This document shows, piece by piece, positions 33,601-42,959 of a stretch of 64,000 nt of DNA. A model generated the notes under the pieces. That model searched no databases. It had not been told where the DNA came from and was given only the letters and a program-made list of their open reading frames with translations. A program made the position numbers and the translations under genes. Each line of letters opens with the position of its first letter. Positions within the stretch are counted from its first letter, which is position 1. Source of the stretch: Caulobacter segnis ATCC 21756 (GTDB taxonomy: Bacteria; Pseudomonadota; Alphaproteobacteria; Caulobacterales; Caulobacteraceae); contig NC_014100.1 of NCBI RefSeq assembly GCF_000092285.1, positions 2,790,001-2,854,000 of the forward strand, given 5' to 3'.

Positions 33601-34041
33601 ATGACCGACACGCCTGAAACCCCCGGCCCCGCCGCCGCCCCCGAGGAACCGCCGGCCAAGCCCAAGCGCGCCGCCGCGCCCAAGGCCAGCGCCCCGCCGC
33701 TGGGCGACAGCCTCAAGAACGAGGCCGAGCCAGCCACCGAGACGGTGAGCGAAAAGGTCGGCGAGAAGGTCGAGGACGTCTTCCGCGCCTTCGAGAAGGG
33801 CCGCGAGGACGCCATCGAGGCCGCCGCCAAGGTCGCGCCGGGCCTCAAGCGGGCCGCGGCCAAGAGCGCGTACATGTTCTGCTACTACCTGGCGTTCGGC
33901 GCGGTCTATTCGGCCGAGCTCGTCATGAGCGCCGTGCCGCAGGACTCGCCGATCCGCCATGGCTTCAGCGACGGCGCCGACGCGGCCAAGGCGGCCCACG
34001 CCCACCACAAGCGCTCTGGCGGCCTGCCCCAAGCCGCCTAA
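33601..34041 (+). CDS. Small Ala/Pro-rich protein associated with the P-type ATPase
   Basis: A 146-residue protein with an AAGGAG ribosome site. The first 60 residues are Pro/Ala/Lys-rich and probably disordered. The middle is helical (EKVGEKVEDVFRAFEKGRED), and SAYMFCYYLAFGAVYSAELV is a single amphipathic or membrane segment. The tail contains AHAHHKRS, a possible metal-binding histidine group. It is encoded between arsJ and a 68-residue membrane protein, both followed by the ATPase. I do not recognise the family. It may be a metallochaperone-like or anchoring partner of the ATPase. Confidence 0.6.
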   Translation: MTDTPETPGPAAAPEEPPAKPKRAAAPKASAPPLGDSLKNEAEPATETVSEKVGEKVEDVFRAFEKGREDAIEAAAKVAPGLKRAAAKSAYMFCYYLAFGAVYSAELVMSAVPQDSPIRHGFSDGADAAKAAHAHHKRSGGLPQAA

Positions 34042-34132
34042 GCGCTGGCGGCGGCGCCGTCCCCCACCGGCGCCGCCGCCTCGCCTCACGTTTCCAAGCG
34101 CCTCCGAGCGCCAAGCCCAAGAGGACCCAGTC

Positions 34133-34339
34133 ATGCCTTACCTGATCGCATTGGCGGCCGGCTTCATCCTCGGCAAGGAGTGGCGCCGGTTCAAACGGGT
34201 CATGGACCCGGTCTCGGGCGCGGCGGCCGCGCGCTTTGACGCCCTCTATTCGGGGGTGGCGCGCGATGTCGGCCAGAAGGTCGAATACCTCGAGGACCGC
34301 ATCGCCCTGCGGCAGGCCCGCGGCGTTCATAGCCGCTGA
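34133..34339 (+). CDS. Small single-pass membrane protein next to the P-type ATPase
   Basis: A 68-residue protein starting MPYLIALAAGFILGKEWRRF, a short membrane helix followed by a basic, helical cytoplasmic region. An AAGAGGA ribosome site lies before the ATG, and the gene ends 12 bases before the ATPase. Small membrane proteins upstream of P1B ATPases, such as PacL1 (DUF1490) of mycobacteria, act as metal-binding chaperones that stabilise the pump. The topology and position are similar here, but no clear metal motif is visible, so the parallel is only positional. Confidence 0.55.
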   Translation: MPYLIALAAGFILGKEWRRFKRVMDPVSGAAAARFDALYSGVARDVGQKVEYLEDRIALRQARGVHSR

Positions 34340-34351
34340 CCGGACCAGACC

Positions 34352-37156
34352 ATGCAGGTGACCTATCCCCGCGACGGCGCGCTGCGGATCGCTGATCTCG
34401 GCTTTCTGGCCATGCCCGAAAGCCAGGACGCCAAGCGCTTCTTGGCCACGCTCTTCAAGATCCCCGAGGTCACACGGGTCGAGATCGCGCCCGAGCGCCA
34501 AATCGCCGAAATCCACTTCGACCGGCCGCTGGCCCCACGGGAGATGGCCCGGCGGATGGGGGCCCAGACCGTGGTGGCCGCCGCGGACGAGGAGACGCGC
34601 CTGCCGGTGCTGGCGACCGACCCGAGCGGTCTCGTGCGGCTGCATCGCTACGGCGAAGTGATCTCCAGCTGGTCGATCGTCAGCGAGATGCCGGGCCGCG
34701 TGCGCTTTCGCAACGCCCACCTCTATCGCAAGAAGCAGCTGTGCCAGGACATCGAGCGCGAGCTGATGACCGTGTTCGGCGTCGACCGCTTCAAGGTCAA
34801 TCCGCAGACCTGCTCGGCGCTCATCCATTTCGATCCCGCCGCGCTCGACCGTTGGCAACTGCTCGAGTGTCTGGAGATGGCCCTGCGCCATGCGCAGGAA
34901 GACCCCTCCCCGGCCAAGAACAATCATGAGCTCCTGGTCTGCACGGCCGCGGCGGGTCTGGCGGCGGTCGCTCAGTTCGCCGCCCCGGCCCTGCTCGTCC
35001 CGGCCGCCGCCCTCTTCGTCTATTGCGCCGTGCCGACCATGATCGGGGCCTGGGACACCCTCTTCAAGGAACGCCGGATCGGGGTCGACGTGCTCGACGC
35101 CATCGTGGTGATCGCCTGCCTCTTCACCCTGGAGATCTTCGCCGGGGCGGTGCTGGCCTGGTGCCTGAGCTTTGGCCGAATGCTGCTCGAGCGCGCCCAG
35201 GAAGACTCCCGCCGCCGGCTGATCAACGTGTTCGGCAAGCAGCCGCGCACCGCCTACCTCTATCGCGACGGCGTCGAGATCCTGGTCCCGCTCGACCAGG
35301 TGCGTCCGGGCGACATCATCGCCGCCCACACCGGCGAGGTGATCGCCGCCGACGGCGTGGTCTTCGAGGGCGACGCCCTGGTCGACCAACACGTCCTGAC
35401 CGGCGAGGCCGTGCCGGTGGAAAAGCAGGCCGGCGACAAGGTCTACGCCTCGACCCTGGTGATTGGCGGGCGCCTCCTTATCACCGTCGAGAGCGCCGGG
35501 CGCGAGACCGCCACCGCCAAGATCAGCGCCATCCTAAACGACACCGCCGCGTTCCGCCTGACCTCGCAGTCCAAGGGCGAGGCCCTGGCCGACAAGGCGG
35601 TGCTGCCGACCTTGGGGTTGGCGTCGCTGGGCTTGGCGGCCGTCGGCGTCCCCGGCGCGACGGCGATCGTCAACTGCGACTTTGGCACCGGCATCCGCAT
35701 GGCCGCGCCGCTGGCGCTTTTGAGCTCGCTGTCGGTGTGCGCGGGCCGGGGCATGCTGATCAAGGACGGCCGGGCGCTGGAGCAGATGGACGAGGTCGAC
35801 ACGGTCCTGTTCGACAAGACCGGCACCCTGACCCACGAGCGACCGCAGCTCCACCGCGTCCATTGCTTCACCGACCTCGACCAAGATGCGGTGCTGACCT
35901 ACGCCGCCGCCGCCGAGCAGCGGCTGGAGCACCCGATCGCCGCGGCCATCGTCGAAAGCTTCCGCGCGCTGGGGCGGCCCTTCCTGAAGACCGACCAGTC
36001 CTCGTTCAAGATCGGCTACGGCATCAGCGTCCACATCGACGGCGATCCCGTCCTGGTCGGCAGCAGCCGGTTCATGGCCCTGGAGGACGCCAAAGCCCCG
36101 CCTTCGGTCGCGACGATCGAGCAGGAGGCCCATGGCGAGGGTCATTCGATCGTGTTCGTGGCGGTCGCCGGCCAGGTGGTCGGCGCCATCGAGCTGGCCC
36201 CCAAGCTGCGCGAGGGGGTGCGCGAGGTGATCGCGGGCCTGCGCGAACGTGGCGTGCGCCAGATCGTGATCATCTCCGGCGACCACGACAAGCCCACCCG
36301 CAAGCTCGCCGAAACGCTGGGCGTGGATCGCTACTTCGCCGAGGTCCTGCCCCAGGACAAGGCCCGCTACGTCGAGCTCTTGCAGGCCGAAGGCCGCAAG
36401 GTCTGCTTCGTGGGCGATGGCATCAACGACTCCATCGCCCTCAAGCGCGCCAATGTCTCGGTCTCGCTGCGCGGGGCCTCGACCGTCGCCACAGACACCG
36501 CCCAGCTGGTGTTCATGGAGAGCGACCTTTGGAAGCTCTGCGAGTTCCGCGACATCGCCCGCGAACTCGACAAGAACGTGAACCTCAGCTGGCAGATCAT
36601 CCTGGTCCCCAACCTCCTCTGCATCGGCGGGGCCTTCTTCCTGGGCTTTGGGGTGATGGCCTCGGTGCTGGCCAACAATGTCGCGGCGATCGCGGCCCTG
36701 GCCAACGGCCTGCGCCCGCGCGGCATGTACGCCAGCGAGACCGGAAGCGCCAAGGCCGCCGCCGGCTCTATCCTCACCGCCGCCAAGGGCTTGCTGCGCG
36801 GCCCGGGCGCTTCGGACCAGGCCTCGGCGCCCGCGTCCGAGGACGATCCAGACAGTCTGATGAGCCACGTGGCGCTCCGGCGCGGCCGCGGCTTTTTCAT
36901 CTGGGCGGGGCTGGCTGGGCTGGCGCTGCCGGGCATTCCGGGCTGGCCGCTGCTGATCGTCGCCGTCGCCCTGGGCGCGGGCGGCAAGTTTGGCGGGGCG
37001 CGTCTCGATCGCTGGGTGCGGTCCCGCTTCCCGCAGGTCCGGGCCGAGGCGCTGCGCTTCGCTCACATGCTGATGGACGACCTGGATCGTCGCTTTCCCG
37101 ACCCGCCGGCGCTCGCCGGCCTTTCACCCACGCTGAGGATCGAGGCGCGCGCATGA
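34352..37156 (+). CDS. P1B-type heavy-metal ATPase with atypical membrane motif
   Basis: A 934-residue pump. Two N-terminal ferredoxin-like domains without CxxC motifs (about residues 1-65 and 90-190) are followed by membrane helices, the actuator TGEAVPVEK, the phosphorylation motif [11 protein letters not shown] (near residue 490), the P1B histidine-proline EHPIAAAIV and the hinge [13 protein letters not shown]. The membrane motif that is CPC or CPx in ordinary metal pumps reads [15 protein letters not shown], so proline is absent and aspartate follows the cysteine. The C-terminal extension carries a [15 protein letters not shown] hydrophobic segment. The substrate is unknown. It overlaps the GAPDH gene by 4 bases, which ties it to the arsenate pathway. 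Confidence 0.85.
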   Translation: MQVTYPRDGALRIADLGFLAMPESQDAKRFLATLFKIPEVTRVEIAPERQIAEIHFDRPLAPREMARRMGAQTVVAAADEETRLPVLATDPSGLVRLHRYGEVISSWSIVSEMPGRVRFRNAHLYRKKQLCQDIERELMTVFGVDRFKVNPQTCSALIHFDPAALDRWQLLECLEMALRHAQEDPSPAKNNHELLVCTAAAGLAAVAQFAAPALLVPAAALFVYCAVPTMIGAWDTLFKERRIGVDVLDAIVVIACLFTLEIFAGAVLAWCLSFGRMLLERAQEDSRRRLINVFGKQPRTAYLYRDGVEILVPLDQVRPGDIIAAHTGEVIAADGVVFEGDALVDQHVLTGEAVPVEKQAGDKVYASTLVIGGRLLITVESAGRETATAKISAILNDTAAFRLTSQSKGEALADKAVLPTLGLASLGLAAVGVPGATAIVNCDFGTGIRMAAPLALLSSLSVCAGRGMLIKDGRALEQMDEVDTVLFDKTGTLTHERPQLHRVHCFTDLDQDAVLTYAAAAEQRLEHPIAAAIVESFRALGRPFLKTDQSSFKIGYGISVHIDGDPVLVGSSRFMALEDAKAPPSVATIEQEAHGEGHSIVFVAVAGQVVGAIELAPKLREGVREVIAGLRERGVRQIVIISGDHDKPTRKLAETLGVDRYFAEVLPQDKARYVELLQAEGRKVCFVGDGINDSIALKRANVSVSLRGASTVATDTAQLVFMESDLWKLCEFRDIARELDKNVNLSWQIILVPNLLCIGGAFFLGFGVMASVLANNVAAIAALANGLRPRGMYASETGSAKAAAGSILTAAKGLLRGPGASDQASAPASEDDPDSLMSHVALRRGRGFFIWAGLAGLALPGIPGWPLLIVAVALGAGGKFGGARLDRWVRSRFPQVRAEALRFAHMLMDDLDRRFPDPPALAGLSPTLRIEARA

Positions 37157-38178
37157 AGACGAGAGTTGGCATCAACGGCTTTGGCCGCATGGGACGGCTG
37201 GCGCTGCGCCAGGGCTTTGATCATCCCGACCTTGAGTTCACCCACATCAATGAGCCCAAGGGCGGCGCGGCGGTGTCGGCCCACCTTCTGAAGTTCGACT
37301 CCGTGCATGGCCGCTGGCCCCACGCGGTCGAAGCCAGGGACGACGCCATCGTCATCAATGGCATGCCGGTGAGGTTCAGCACATCGGCCACGGTCGAGGG
37401 CATCGGCTGGCAAGACGTCGATGTCGTGCTCGAATGCAGCGGCAAGTTCCGCACGCAGGCGTTGCTGGAGCCGCATTTCGCAGGCGGGGTGCGCAAGGTG
37501 ATCGTCTCGGCTCCGGTCAAGGACGATGTCCTCAACATCGTCATGGGCATCAACGACCATCGCTATGACCCGGCCAACGACCACATCGTCACGGCCGCGT
37601 CCTGCACGACCAACTGCCTGGCCCCGATCGTCAAGGTGATCCACGAGAACCTCGGCATCCGCCACGGGGTGGTGACGACCATTCACGACATGACCAACAC
37701 CCAGGCCGTCACCGACACCCCGCTGTCGGACCTGCGCCGGGCCCGGGCCGCCAGCCTGTCGCTGATCCCCACCACCACCGGCTCGGCCACGGCGATCTCG
37801 CTGATCTATCCGGAACTGAAAGGTCGGCTGAACGGCCTGGCCGTCCGGGTGCCACTGCTCAACGCCTCGCTGACCGACGCGGTGTTCGAGGTCGAAAAGC
37901 CGACCTCGGTCGCCGAGGTCAACGCCCTCTTCAAAGCCGCCGCCGACGGCCCGCTCCACGGCGTGCTGGGCTATGAGGATCTGCCGTTGGTCTCGGTCGA
38001 CTTCAAGGGCGATCCGCGCTCGGCGATCATCGACGCCGACTCGACCATGGTCGTGGCCGGCACCCAGGTGAAGGTCCTGGGCTGGTACGACAACGAGACC
38101 GGCTATGTCGCCCGGATGATCGACCTGACCCGCAAGATCGGCGCGGCCCTGGCGCTCGACCAGATGGCGGCCGAATAG
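37153..38178 (+). CDS. ArsJ-associated glyceraldehyde-3-phosphate dehydrogenase
   Basis: A 341-residue GAPDH beginning [20 protein letters not shown]. The NAD-binding GxGxxG is at the N-terminus, and the catalytic cysteine lies in [12 protein letters not shown] with its histidine partner further on. The sequence resembles the subgroup linked to ArsJ ([39 protein letters not shown]). This enzyme uses arsenate in place of phosphate to form 1-arseno-3-phosphoglycerate for ArsJ. The start overlaps the ATPase stop (ATGA). A longer frame to 35023 is only a shadow of the ATPase gene in another frame. Confidence 0.92.
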   Translation: MKTRVGINGFGRMGRLALRQGFDHPDLEFTHINEPKGGAAVSAHLLKFDSVHGRWPHAVEARDDAIVINGMPVRFSTSATVEGIGWQDVDVVLECSGKFRTQALLEPHFAGGVRKVIVSAPVKDDVLNIVMGINDHRYDPANDHIVTAASCTTNCLAPIVKVIHENLGIRHGVVTTIHDMTNTQAVTDTPLSDLRRARAASLSLIPTTTGSATAISLIYPELKGRLNGLAVRVPLLNASLTDAVFEVEKPTSVAEVNALFKAAADGPLHGVLGYEDLPLVSVDFKGDPRSAIIDADSTMVVAGTQVKVLGWYDNETGYVARMIDLTRKIGAALALDQMAAE

Positions 38179-38191
38179 GTCCGCGAGGCGG

Positions 38192-39031
38192 TCAGGCGCT
38201 CGCCGCGCCGCTCTTGCCGACCGCGCCGCGCTCGGCTGGTCGGGCACTGGCCTTGACCGCATCGTAGCGCGCGCGCACAGCCGCCTCGCCATACTGGCGT
38301 TCGAGGCGGCGGACGATGAAGTGTCCCCGCCCCTTGCGCTCGAAATGGTCGGCGAAGGCGGAATTGACGATCAGACCGGCGACCGCGCCCACCACCGCCA
38401 CGCCTTGGGTTCCGATCTTAGCGCTGACCAGCGGCGCGAAGCGCCCCGAGACCCGGGCCGCCAGCGCCGGCACGATGCTGGCCAGGGACTGCTCGGCCAG
38501 ACGCGGCAAGCCGGTGGCTAGGGCGATGCGGGTGGCGAAGTAGCCTTCGTTCTCCTCGTCATCGCGCAGGCCTGGACCGCCGAAGGCCAGCACCTTCAGG
38601 CACTCGAGCTTGGCCTCGGGCAAGGACAGGTCCTCGCCCTCGCGCGCGGCCACCTGGGCGATGCCGCGCATCAAGAGCGCCGTCGTCACCGGCAGCTCGA
38701 CGAGGGTGCCCGGCAGGCCGGCCAGGCCGCCGCCGCCGCCGCTCAGGGCCACGCTCAGGCGAGCAAACCAGCTCGACGCGGTCAGACCCGCGCCGTCGCG
38801 ATCGACGGTCAACAGCACCTTGTCGAAGGTGTACTCCAGCACCTGAGCGAGAACGTCGGCGAGGTTCTCGCCGATCTTGGCCGGCACCAGGGCGTTGAGG
38901 CCCTTGAGGCCCGCGCCCGCCGCCGCCCCAGCGATGCTCAGCAGGGTGTCGGTCAGGGTTTCCTTCTCGAGCAGCCCCACCGCCAACGCCAGGGCCGCCT
39001 CGTCGTCAGGGCTCCAGTCGACATCGCTCAT
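38192..39031 (-). CDS. EcsC family protein
   Basis: A 279-residue protein of the EcsC family, start chosen at 39031 (MSDVDWSPDDEAALALA). Features are a glycine-rich hydrophobic stretch (SVALSGGGGGLAGLPGTLVEL), the conserved GIAQVAAREGEDLSLPEAKLECLKVLAFGG region (quoted as EGEDLSLPEAKLE) and a C-terminal hydrophobic segment (VAVVGAVAGLIVNSAF). It converges with the GAPDH gene across 13 bases. EcsC proteins occur next to diverse transporters and membrane proteins. The function is unknown. The upstream frame to 39340 is unsupported. Confidence 0.8.
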   Translation of the reverse strand: MSDVDWSPDDEAALALAVGLLEKETLTDTLLSIAGAAAGAGLKGLNALVPAKIGENLADVLAQVLEYTFDKVLLTVDRDGAGLTASSWFARLSVALSGGGGGLAGLPGTLVELPVTTALLMRGIAQVAAREGEDLSLPEAKLECLKVLAFGGPGLRDDEENEGYFATRIALATGLPRLAEQSLASIVPALAARVSGRFAPLVSAKIGTQGVAVVGAVAGLIVNSAFADHFERKGRGHFIVRRLERQYGEAAVRARYDAVKASARPAERGAVGKSGAASA

Positions 39032-39116
39032 GGCGCCGTCCTCCGCTCCCCTGACCATCGCAGACAACCTGAGAAAAGGCGAAGGCTTAGGCGCGCGCGT
39101 TCGCCCCCGGGGGGAG

Positions 39117-40031
39117 TTAGTCGCGTCCGCGCGATCGGCCCTTGCCCGAGGCTTTCTCGGTGACGGTCGGCTTGCCGCCAAGGACGCCCGACACCGGGTC
39201 ACGTGCGATGACCAGGTTGCGCGACGCGACCACTCCGCCGGCAAAGTACACTGGCCGCTTATCGGCCTGGACATAGTCGAGGGACTTGTGGACTTCACAC
39301 CGCAGCGAGTAGCCATCGAAGACCGACGTGTCGCCGCCATAGAAATGGATGGAATGGGTGGTCGGCTCGTAGGTCGCGATTTGGTGCCCGTGGTCTTTGA
39401 CGAGTCGCTTGACGTCCTTGAGCACGCTCTCGACAGACCGCCCGACCAGGGCCGCCCCCACGGGCTTGATTTGGGAAAGCAGGCCGAACCGTTCAGCCGC
39501 CAGGCGTGCGCCCTCCTCCGTCAGGCCGATCGTGCGTTCCTTGCGCCTGTCACGCAGGATCAAGCCCACGGCCTCAAGGGCGCCGAGAATGCGGGAGAAA
39601 TTGGCGTCGCCGATCCCGAGCTGCCTGGCGAGATCCGCGCGCTTGGCCCTGCCGCCTGCTTCATGCAGCGCCTGCAAGATCGACAGCACGTGCGGCCGCT
39701 CCAGCAAACTCTTGATGTCGTGAACCTTGCAAGTGCGCGCCCAATCGGCGGCCATGTCCGAAAGGACCAACAGACGCTCACCGACCAACGTCTCGCCCCG
39801 CGCCTTGAGCAGAGCGGAGGATTGGCGAATGACATCGATCCAGGCGCTAGCGTCGTCGGCGCGTCGCGAGGTCAGCCGCCGCACCGTGACCGCCTTCAGG
39901 GCGATATAGACGCGCTGGCCATATGCCTTGCCCGCCATGTCACCGGCTTCGCGGATAACCGCCAGCGCTTCCGCGGGCGAGGCGTCGCCCGAAGCGATGT
40001 AGTCGAAGGCGCGCGCGGCTTCACGAGTCAT
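39117..40031 (-). CDS. Winged-helix DNA-binding protein of unknown family
   Basis: A 304-residue protein. A helical N-terminal 100 residues precede a central winged helix (HVLSILQALHEAGGRAKRADLARQLGIGDANFSRILGALEAVG, read as RADLARQLGIGDANFSRI). The C-terminus carries TTHSIHFYGGDTSVFDG and a basic tail KGRSRGRD. The winged helix is MarR/ROK-like. The gene has its own A/T-rich promoter with paired TTTACA motifs (40051-40070). The gene for a nitrilase-like protein lies 66 bases upstream on the same strand and would be co-transcribed. GC content is lower than in the ars block. A regulator of its neighbour or part of a two-gene accessory system are both possible. Confidence 0.6.
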   Translation of the reverse strand: MTREAARAFDYIASGDASPAEALAVIREAGDMAGKAYGQRVYIALKAVTVRRLTSRRADDASAWIDVIRQSSALLKARGETLVGERLLVLSDMAADWARTCKVHDIKSLLERPHVLSILQALHEAGGRAKRADLARQLGIGDANFSRILGALEAVGLILRDRRKERTIGLTEEGARLAAERFGLLSQIKPVGAALVGRSVESVLKDVKRLVKDHGHQIATYEPTTHSIHFYGGDTSVFDGYSLRCEVHKSLDYVQADKRPVYFAGGVVASRNLVIARDPVSGVLGGKPTVTEKASGKGRSRGRD

Positions 40032-40050
40032 ATCGTCCTCATATCCGAAG

Positions 40051-40070
40051 ACACTTTACAACGTTTTACA
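40051..40070 (-). promoter_or_regulatory. Tandem TTTACA motif upstream of the winged-helix gene
   Basis: ACACTTTACA (40051-40060) is directly followed by ACGTTTTACA (40061-40070), matching at 8 of 10 positions. It lies about 20 bases before the start codon at 40031 and is A/T-rich. Two half-sites with a 10-base period fit binding of a dimer on one helix face, most simply the winged-helix protein itself. Confidence 0.4.
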
Positions 40071-40097
40071 TAGGGATGCGTTCACGAAGTCAAACCC

Positions 40098-41414
40098 TTA
40101 GTCGCTCGGATGGACGCTGAAGACGTCGTGGACGCGGGTATTGTTCGGATCGGCGCTCGGGTCATCGCGCGGCGGCAAAACGTAGCCAATCGGCTGCGTA
40201 GCGCCCGGCGGCGTGAACGGCGGATAGCGGTGTTGGACGACGAAGGCGCGTGACCGAAAGCGGGTGATCATGTCGCGGGCCGTGGCGATATGTCCAAGCA
40301 TGGTCTTGTCTTCGCCGCAGGAGGTGACCAGCGCGTAGTCGATGTCGAACTCTGGAAAGTAAGCCCCTTCCAGCCGCTCGCAGAAATCGAGGCAGACGCC
40401 AAAGCCGATCAGGCGGTCTTCGGTCACCAGCACGTGCAAGCGGTCGCCAGCGACGATCCGCTCGGGCGCGCCGCCGGCATTGTAGGCCAAGAGCTTGGTG
40501 TGGTGCAGGATGGGTTCGCCATAGGCGTCGAAGACGGGCGCGACATTGCCCATCCTGCCCGCCTCATCGACAGGCACGTGCCACGACCCGGCGACGATCA
40601 GGGCCGGCGCGCTGATCGGCTGAGCGCTCGCCCAGCGTATCCGCTGGCGAAGGTGCTCTTGCAGAACGTCCACCTGCTCGGGAGGCATGGTGAGCTCTGG
40701 CAAGATGAGGGCAACGCACTGGGCGTCGTGCGCGGCCTCCAAACGGTCCCTGACCTGGCCGTTGTGATTGGCGCACGTGACGCCAGTCACCACGAAGTCC
40801 TTGCCGGGCAGATCGTCCTCAAACGCCACACCGGTGAAAAAGCCTGCTCCGAATGGGGCGCTCGCGGGCCAGGCGCTGGCCATGTCGCGCCAGTGAAGCT
40901 CAATGGCCACGCCATTCAATTCGACTGGCAGAAGCCTGTGATGCGGCATCAGATCGCGCCAACGCAGGGTAATCTGCCACGGCGCATCCTCCCGACGCGC
41001 GGACGTTCGATGGAGCCCGCCGCGCGGGATCAGAAACGCCTCGCCGTCGGGATAGGCGACGCGCCAGTCCTCGTTGGGCTCTGCCGGCGCTAAGTCCCCC
41101 TCCAGCTCATGGTGGAGCGCGTCCAGCGCGTTGAGTTGCACCGACAGGGCCACGAACAGGGTCTCAACCGCCTCGTCGGCGCGTGGGATCGCGTGATCGT
41201 CGTCCATCAGGCGCGCATTCGCGGCGAGCACCTGCAGCTCAAAGAAGCCCGCATCGGCATAGCCGTAGCGGCGTGAGATGGTCAGTGGGCAGGACTTCAA
41301 AAGCATCGCCACCGTGACGAGGGCCCGCGCGTGTCCTCCCGGCCCCGAAAGGCCCTCCTTCGCGAGGTCATCGACAGTGCGCCAGGCGCTTGAGCGCCAT
41401 TCTTCTTCAGTCAT
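40098..41414 (-). CDS. Nitrilase-like (C-N hydrolase fold) protein
   Basis: A 438-residue protein. From about residue 220 it resembles the nitrilase superfamily: CVALILPELTMP (Glu near 239), HHTKLLAYN (Lys near 307) and IGFGVCLDFCERL (Cys near 338) supply the Glu-Lys-Cys triad in order. The first 210 residues do not look like a nitrilase and may bind a partner. Defence-associated reverse transcriptases of the DRT1/UG1 type carry a nitrilase-like domain, but no reverse transcriptase is present here. The gene lies beside the integrase, a common place for cargo, and precedes the winged-helix gene. A catabolic amidase is the alternative. Confidence 0.6.
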   Translation of the reverse strand: MTEEEWRSSAWRTVDDLAKEGLSGPGGHARALVTVAMLLKSCPLTISRRYGYADAGFFELQVLAANARLMDDDHAIPRADEAVETLFVALSVQLNALDALHHELEGDLAPAEPNEDWRVAYPDGEAFLIPRGGLHRTSARREDAPWQITLRWRDLMPHHRLLPVELNGVAIELHWRDMASAWPASAPFGAGFFTGVAFEDDLPGKDFVVTGVTCANHNGQVRDRLEAAHDAQCVALILPELTMPPEQVDVLQEHLRQRIRWASAQPISAPALIVAGSWHVPVDEAGRMGNVAPVFDAYGEPILHHTKLLAYNAGGAPERIVAGDRLHVLVTEDRLIGFGVCLDFCERLEGAYFPEFDIDYALVTSCGEDKTMLGHIATARDMITRFRSRAFVVQHRYPPFTPPGATQPIGYVLPPRDDPSADPNNTRVHDVFSVHPSD

Positions 41415-41499
41415 CGCTCTTCTTCGCCTGCTGCTTGGCCGCGCGCAACGGGAGCGATTGCGATCGACACGACTCTACCGCTCGATCCGGGGACGACGC

Positions 41500-42756
41500 T
41501 CATGCGCCTGGGTCCAGGATGACGCCGTGGCTCACCGAAGGCTGCAGGGTCGGCGTGTGCTTACGACCAGCGGCCCAGGCGTCGACCATATCGGCCCACT
41601 CCTGCAGCATGTGCGTCCGTGCGTGGGCGTATTCGGCGACGTTGTAGACCCGCCGCGACGTCCGGCGATCCACGTGGGCCAGGCACTTTTCGATCCAATC
41701 GGCCTCGAACCCGACTTCGTTGAGCAGGGTCGAGCCGGTCCGGCGCAGGTCGTGGACCGTGAACGGCGCCAGGGCCTGCTGGTTTTCCTCGGCGCGCTCG
41801 GCGATCGCGGTCGTCACCCGGTTGAAGGTGGCGCGCGACATCGGCTGATCGGCTTCGTAGCGCGACGGCAAGATGTAGGGCGAATTGCCCGCGCAGGTTC
41901 TCAGGGCGATCAGGATGTCGAGCGCCTGGCGCGACAGATAGACGTTATGCGGCCGGCCGCACTTCATCCGGGCGGCGGGGATGCACCAGATGGCGTTGAC
42001 GAAGTCGACCTCGTCCCAGGTGGCGAACACCAGCTCGCTCTTGCGCACCAGGGTCAGCAGGATGAGCTTCATGCCCAGGCGAATGGTCGGCAGGGTCGGG
42101 ACCATCTCCAGCAGGCTGTAGAAGATCCGGATCTCCTTGGGCGTCAGAGACCGTTCTCGCGGCTGGAACTTGGCGATCGAGGATGGACTGACGTCGGTGG
42201 CGGGATTGTCGACCTTGGCGCCGTGCAGGCGGGCGAAGGCATAGACCTGCTTGACCAGCTCCCGGACGTGAATGGCGGTCGCCGGCGCCCCGCGTGCCAC
42301 GATCGCCTCGCACGCCAGGCGAATATCCATCGCCTCGATCTCATGCAGGCGCCGGTTTTGGAACACCTTGGCCACATCGCGCAGATAGATCGACCGGCGC
42401 ATGTCGCGGGTGCTCTGGGCCATGGTGGCCTTCTCGAACCAGCGCTCGGCCCATTCGCCGAACGTCCCGCAATCGCGCTGCGCGGCCTTGGCGCGACGGC
42501 GCTCGATCATCGGCGATTGACCATCGCGGACGGCCTTGCGGGCCTCCATGGCCAGCTCCCGGGCGCGCACCAGGGTAATGCCGCCAACCCCATACCGGCC
42601 AAGGGTTAGCGTCTCTCGGCGGCCGTTGATCCGGTAGTCCAGGCGGAACGACACCGTCCCGCTCGGAGCGACCGCGACGAAAATACCGTCACGATCCGCC
42701 ACCTTGTACATTTTCGCCTGTGGTTTCAGGGACTTGAGCTTACTGTCCGTGAGCAT
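41500..42756 (-). CDS. P4-type tyrosine integrase
   Basis: A 418-residue site-specific recombinase with the DUF4102 arm-binding N-terminus (MLTDSKLKSLKPQAKMYKVA), a SAM-like core-binding domain and the catalytic domain. The active-site arginine lies in LVRKSELVFATWDE, the HxxR box is HDLRRTGSTLL, the later His is in CLAHVDRRTSRR, and the nucleophilic tyrosine follows in VYNVAEYAHA. It is about 316 bases from the guaA stop codon and reads away from it, the usual place for an integrase beside its attachment site. TACCGTCA repeats surround its 5' end and probably bind its N-terminal domain. Confidence 0.93.
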   Translation of the reverse strand: MLTDSKLKSLKPQAKMYKVADRDGIFVAVAPSGTVSFRLDYRINGRRETLTLGRYGVGGITLVRARELAMEARKAVRDGQSPMIERRRAKAAQRDCGTFGEWAERWFEKATMAQSTRDMRRSIYLRDVAKVFQNRRLHEIEAMDIRLACEAIVARGAPATAIHVRELVKQVYAFARLHGAKVDNPATDVSPSSIAKFQPRERSLTPKEIRIFYSLLEMVPTLPTIRLGMKLILLTLVRKSELVFATWDEVDFVNAIWCIPAARMKCGRPHNVYLSRQALDILIALRTCAGNSPYILPSRYEADQPMSRATFNRVTTAIAERAEENQQALAPFTVHDLRRTGSTLLNEVGFEADWIEKCLAHVDRRTSRRVYNVAEYAHARTHMLQEWADMVDAWAAGRKHTPTLQPSVSHGVILDPGA

Positions 42757-42959
42757 TGACGGTCTCCGAATGGCCCCAAATCGCCGCTCGGACGCGCAAA
42801 AATACCGTCAGACCACTTCAGGCCGACTTTCGCGCAATTTCCGCTGGATTTTCAGGGACTTGAGTTCGAAAAAAATACCGTCATGACGTAATCCGGGACG
42901 GTATATCGCCTAAGATCAATCCCGCAAGCCTTTGGGGAGTACCGTCACTCGTACCGTCA
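42684..42959. repeat. Cluster of TACCGTCA repeats at the integrase 5' end
   Basis: The octamer TACCGTCA occurs exactly at 42684-42691, 42803-42810, 42876-42883, 42940-42947 and 42952-42959. A near-inverse copy, GGACGGTA, lies at 42896-42903. The last two are 12 bases apart. Such a density is far above chance. The repeats lie between the integrase gene and the guaA junction, so they are probably arm-type integrase or excisionase sites of the attachment region, or integrase autoregulatory sites. Confidence 0.7.

Noticed and set aside
35023..37152. Very long plus-strand frame (35023-38178) covering the P-type ATPase
   Set aside because: Only the last 341 codons (from 37153) are GAPDH. The upstream 700 codons are a GC-rich shadow of the ATPase gene, with Arg/Gly/Pro-rich nonsense composition.
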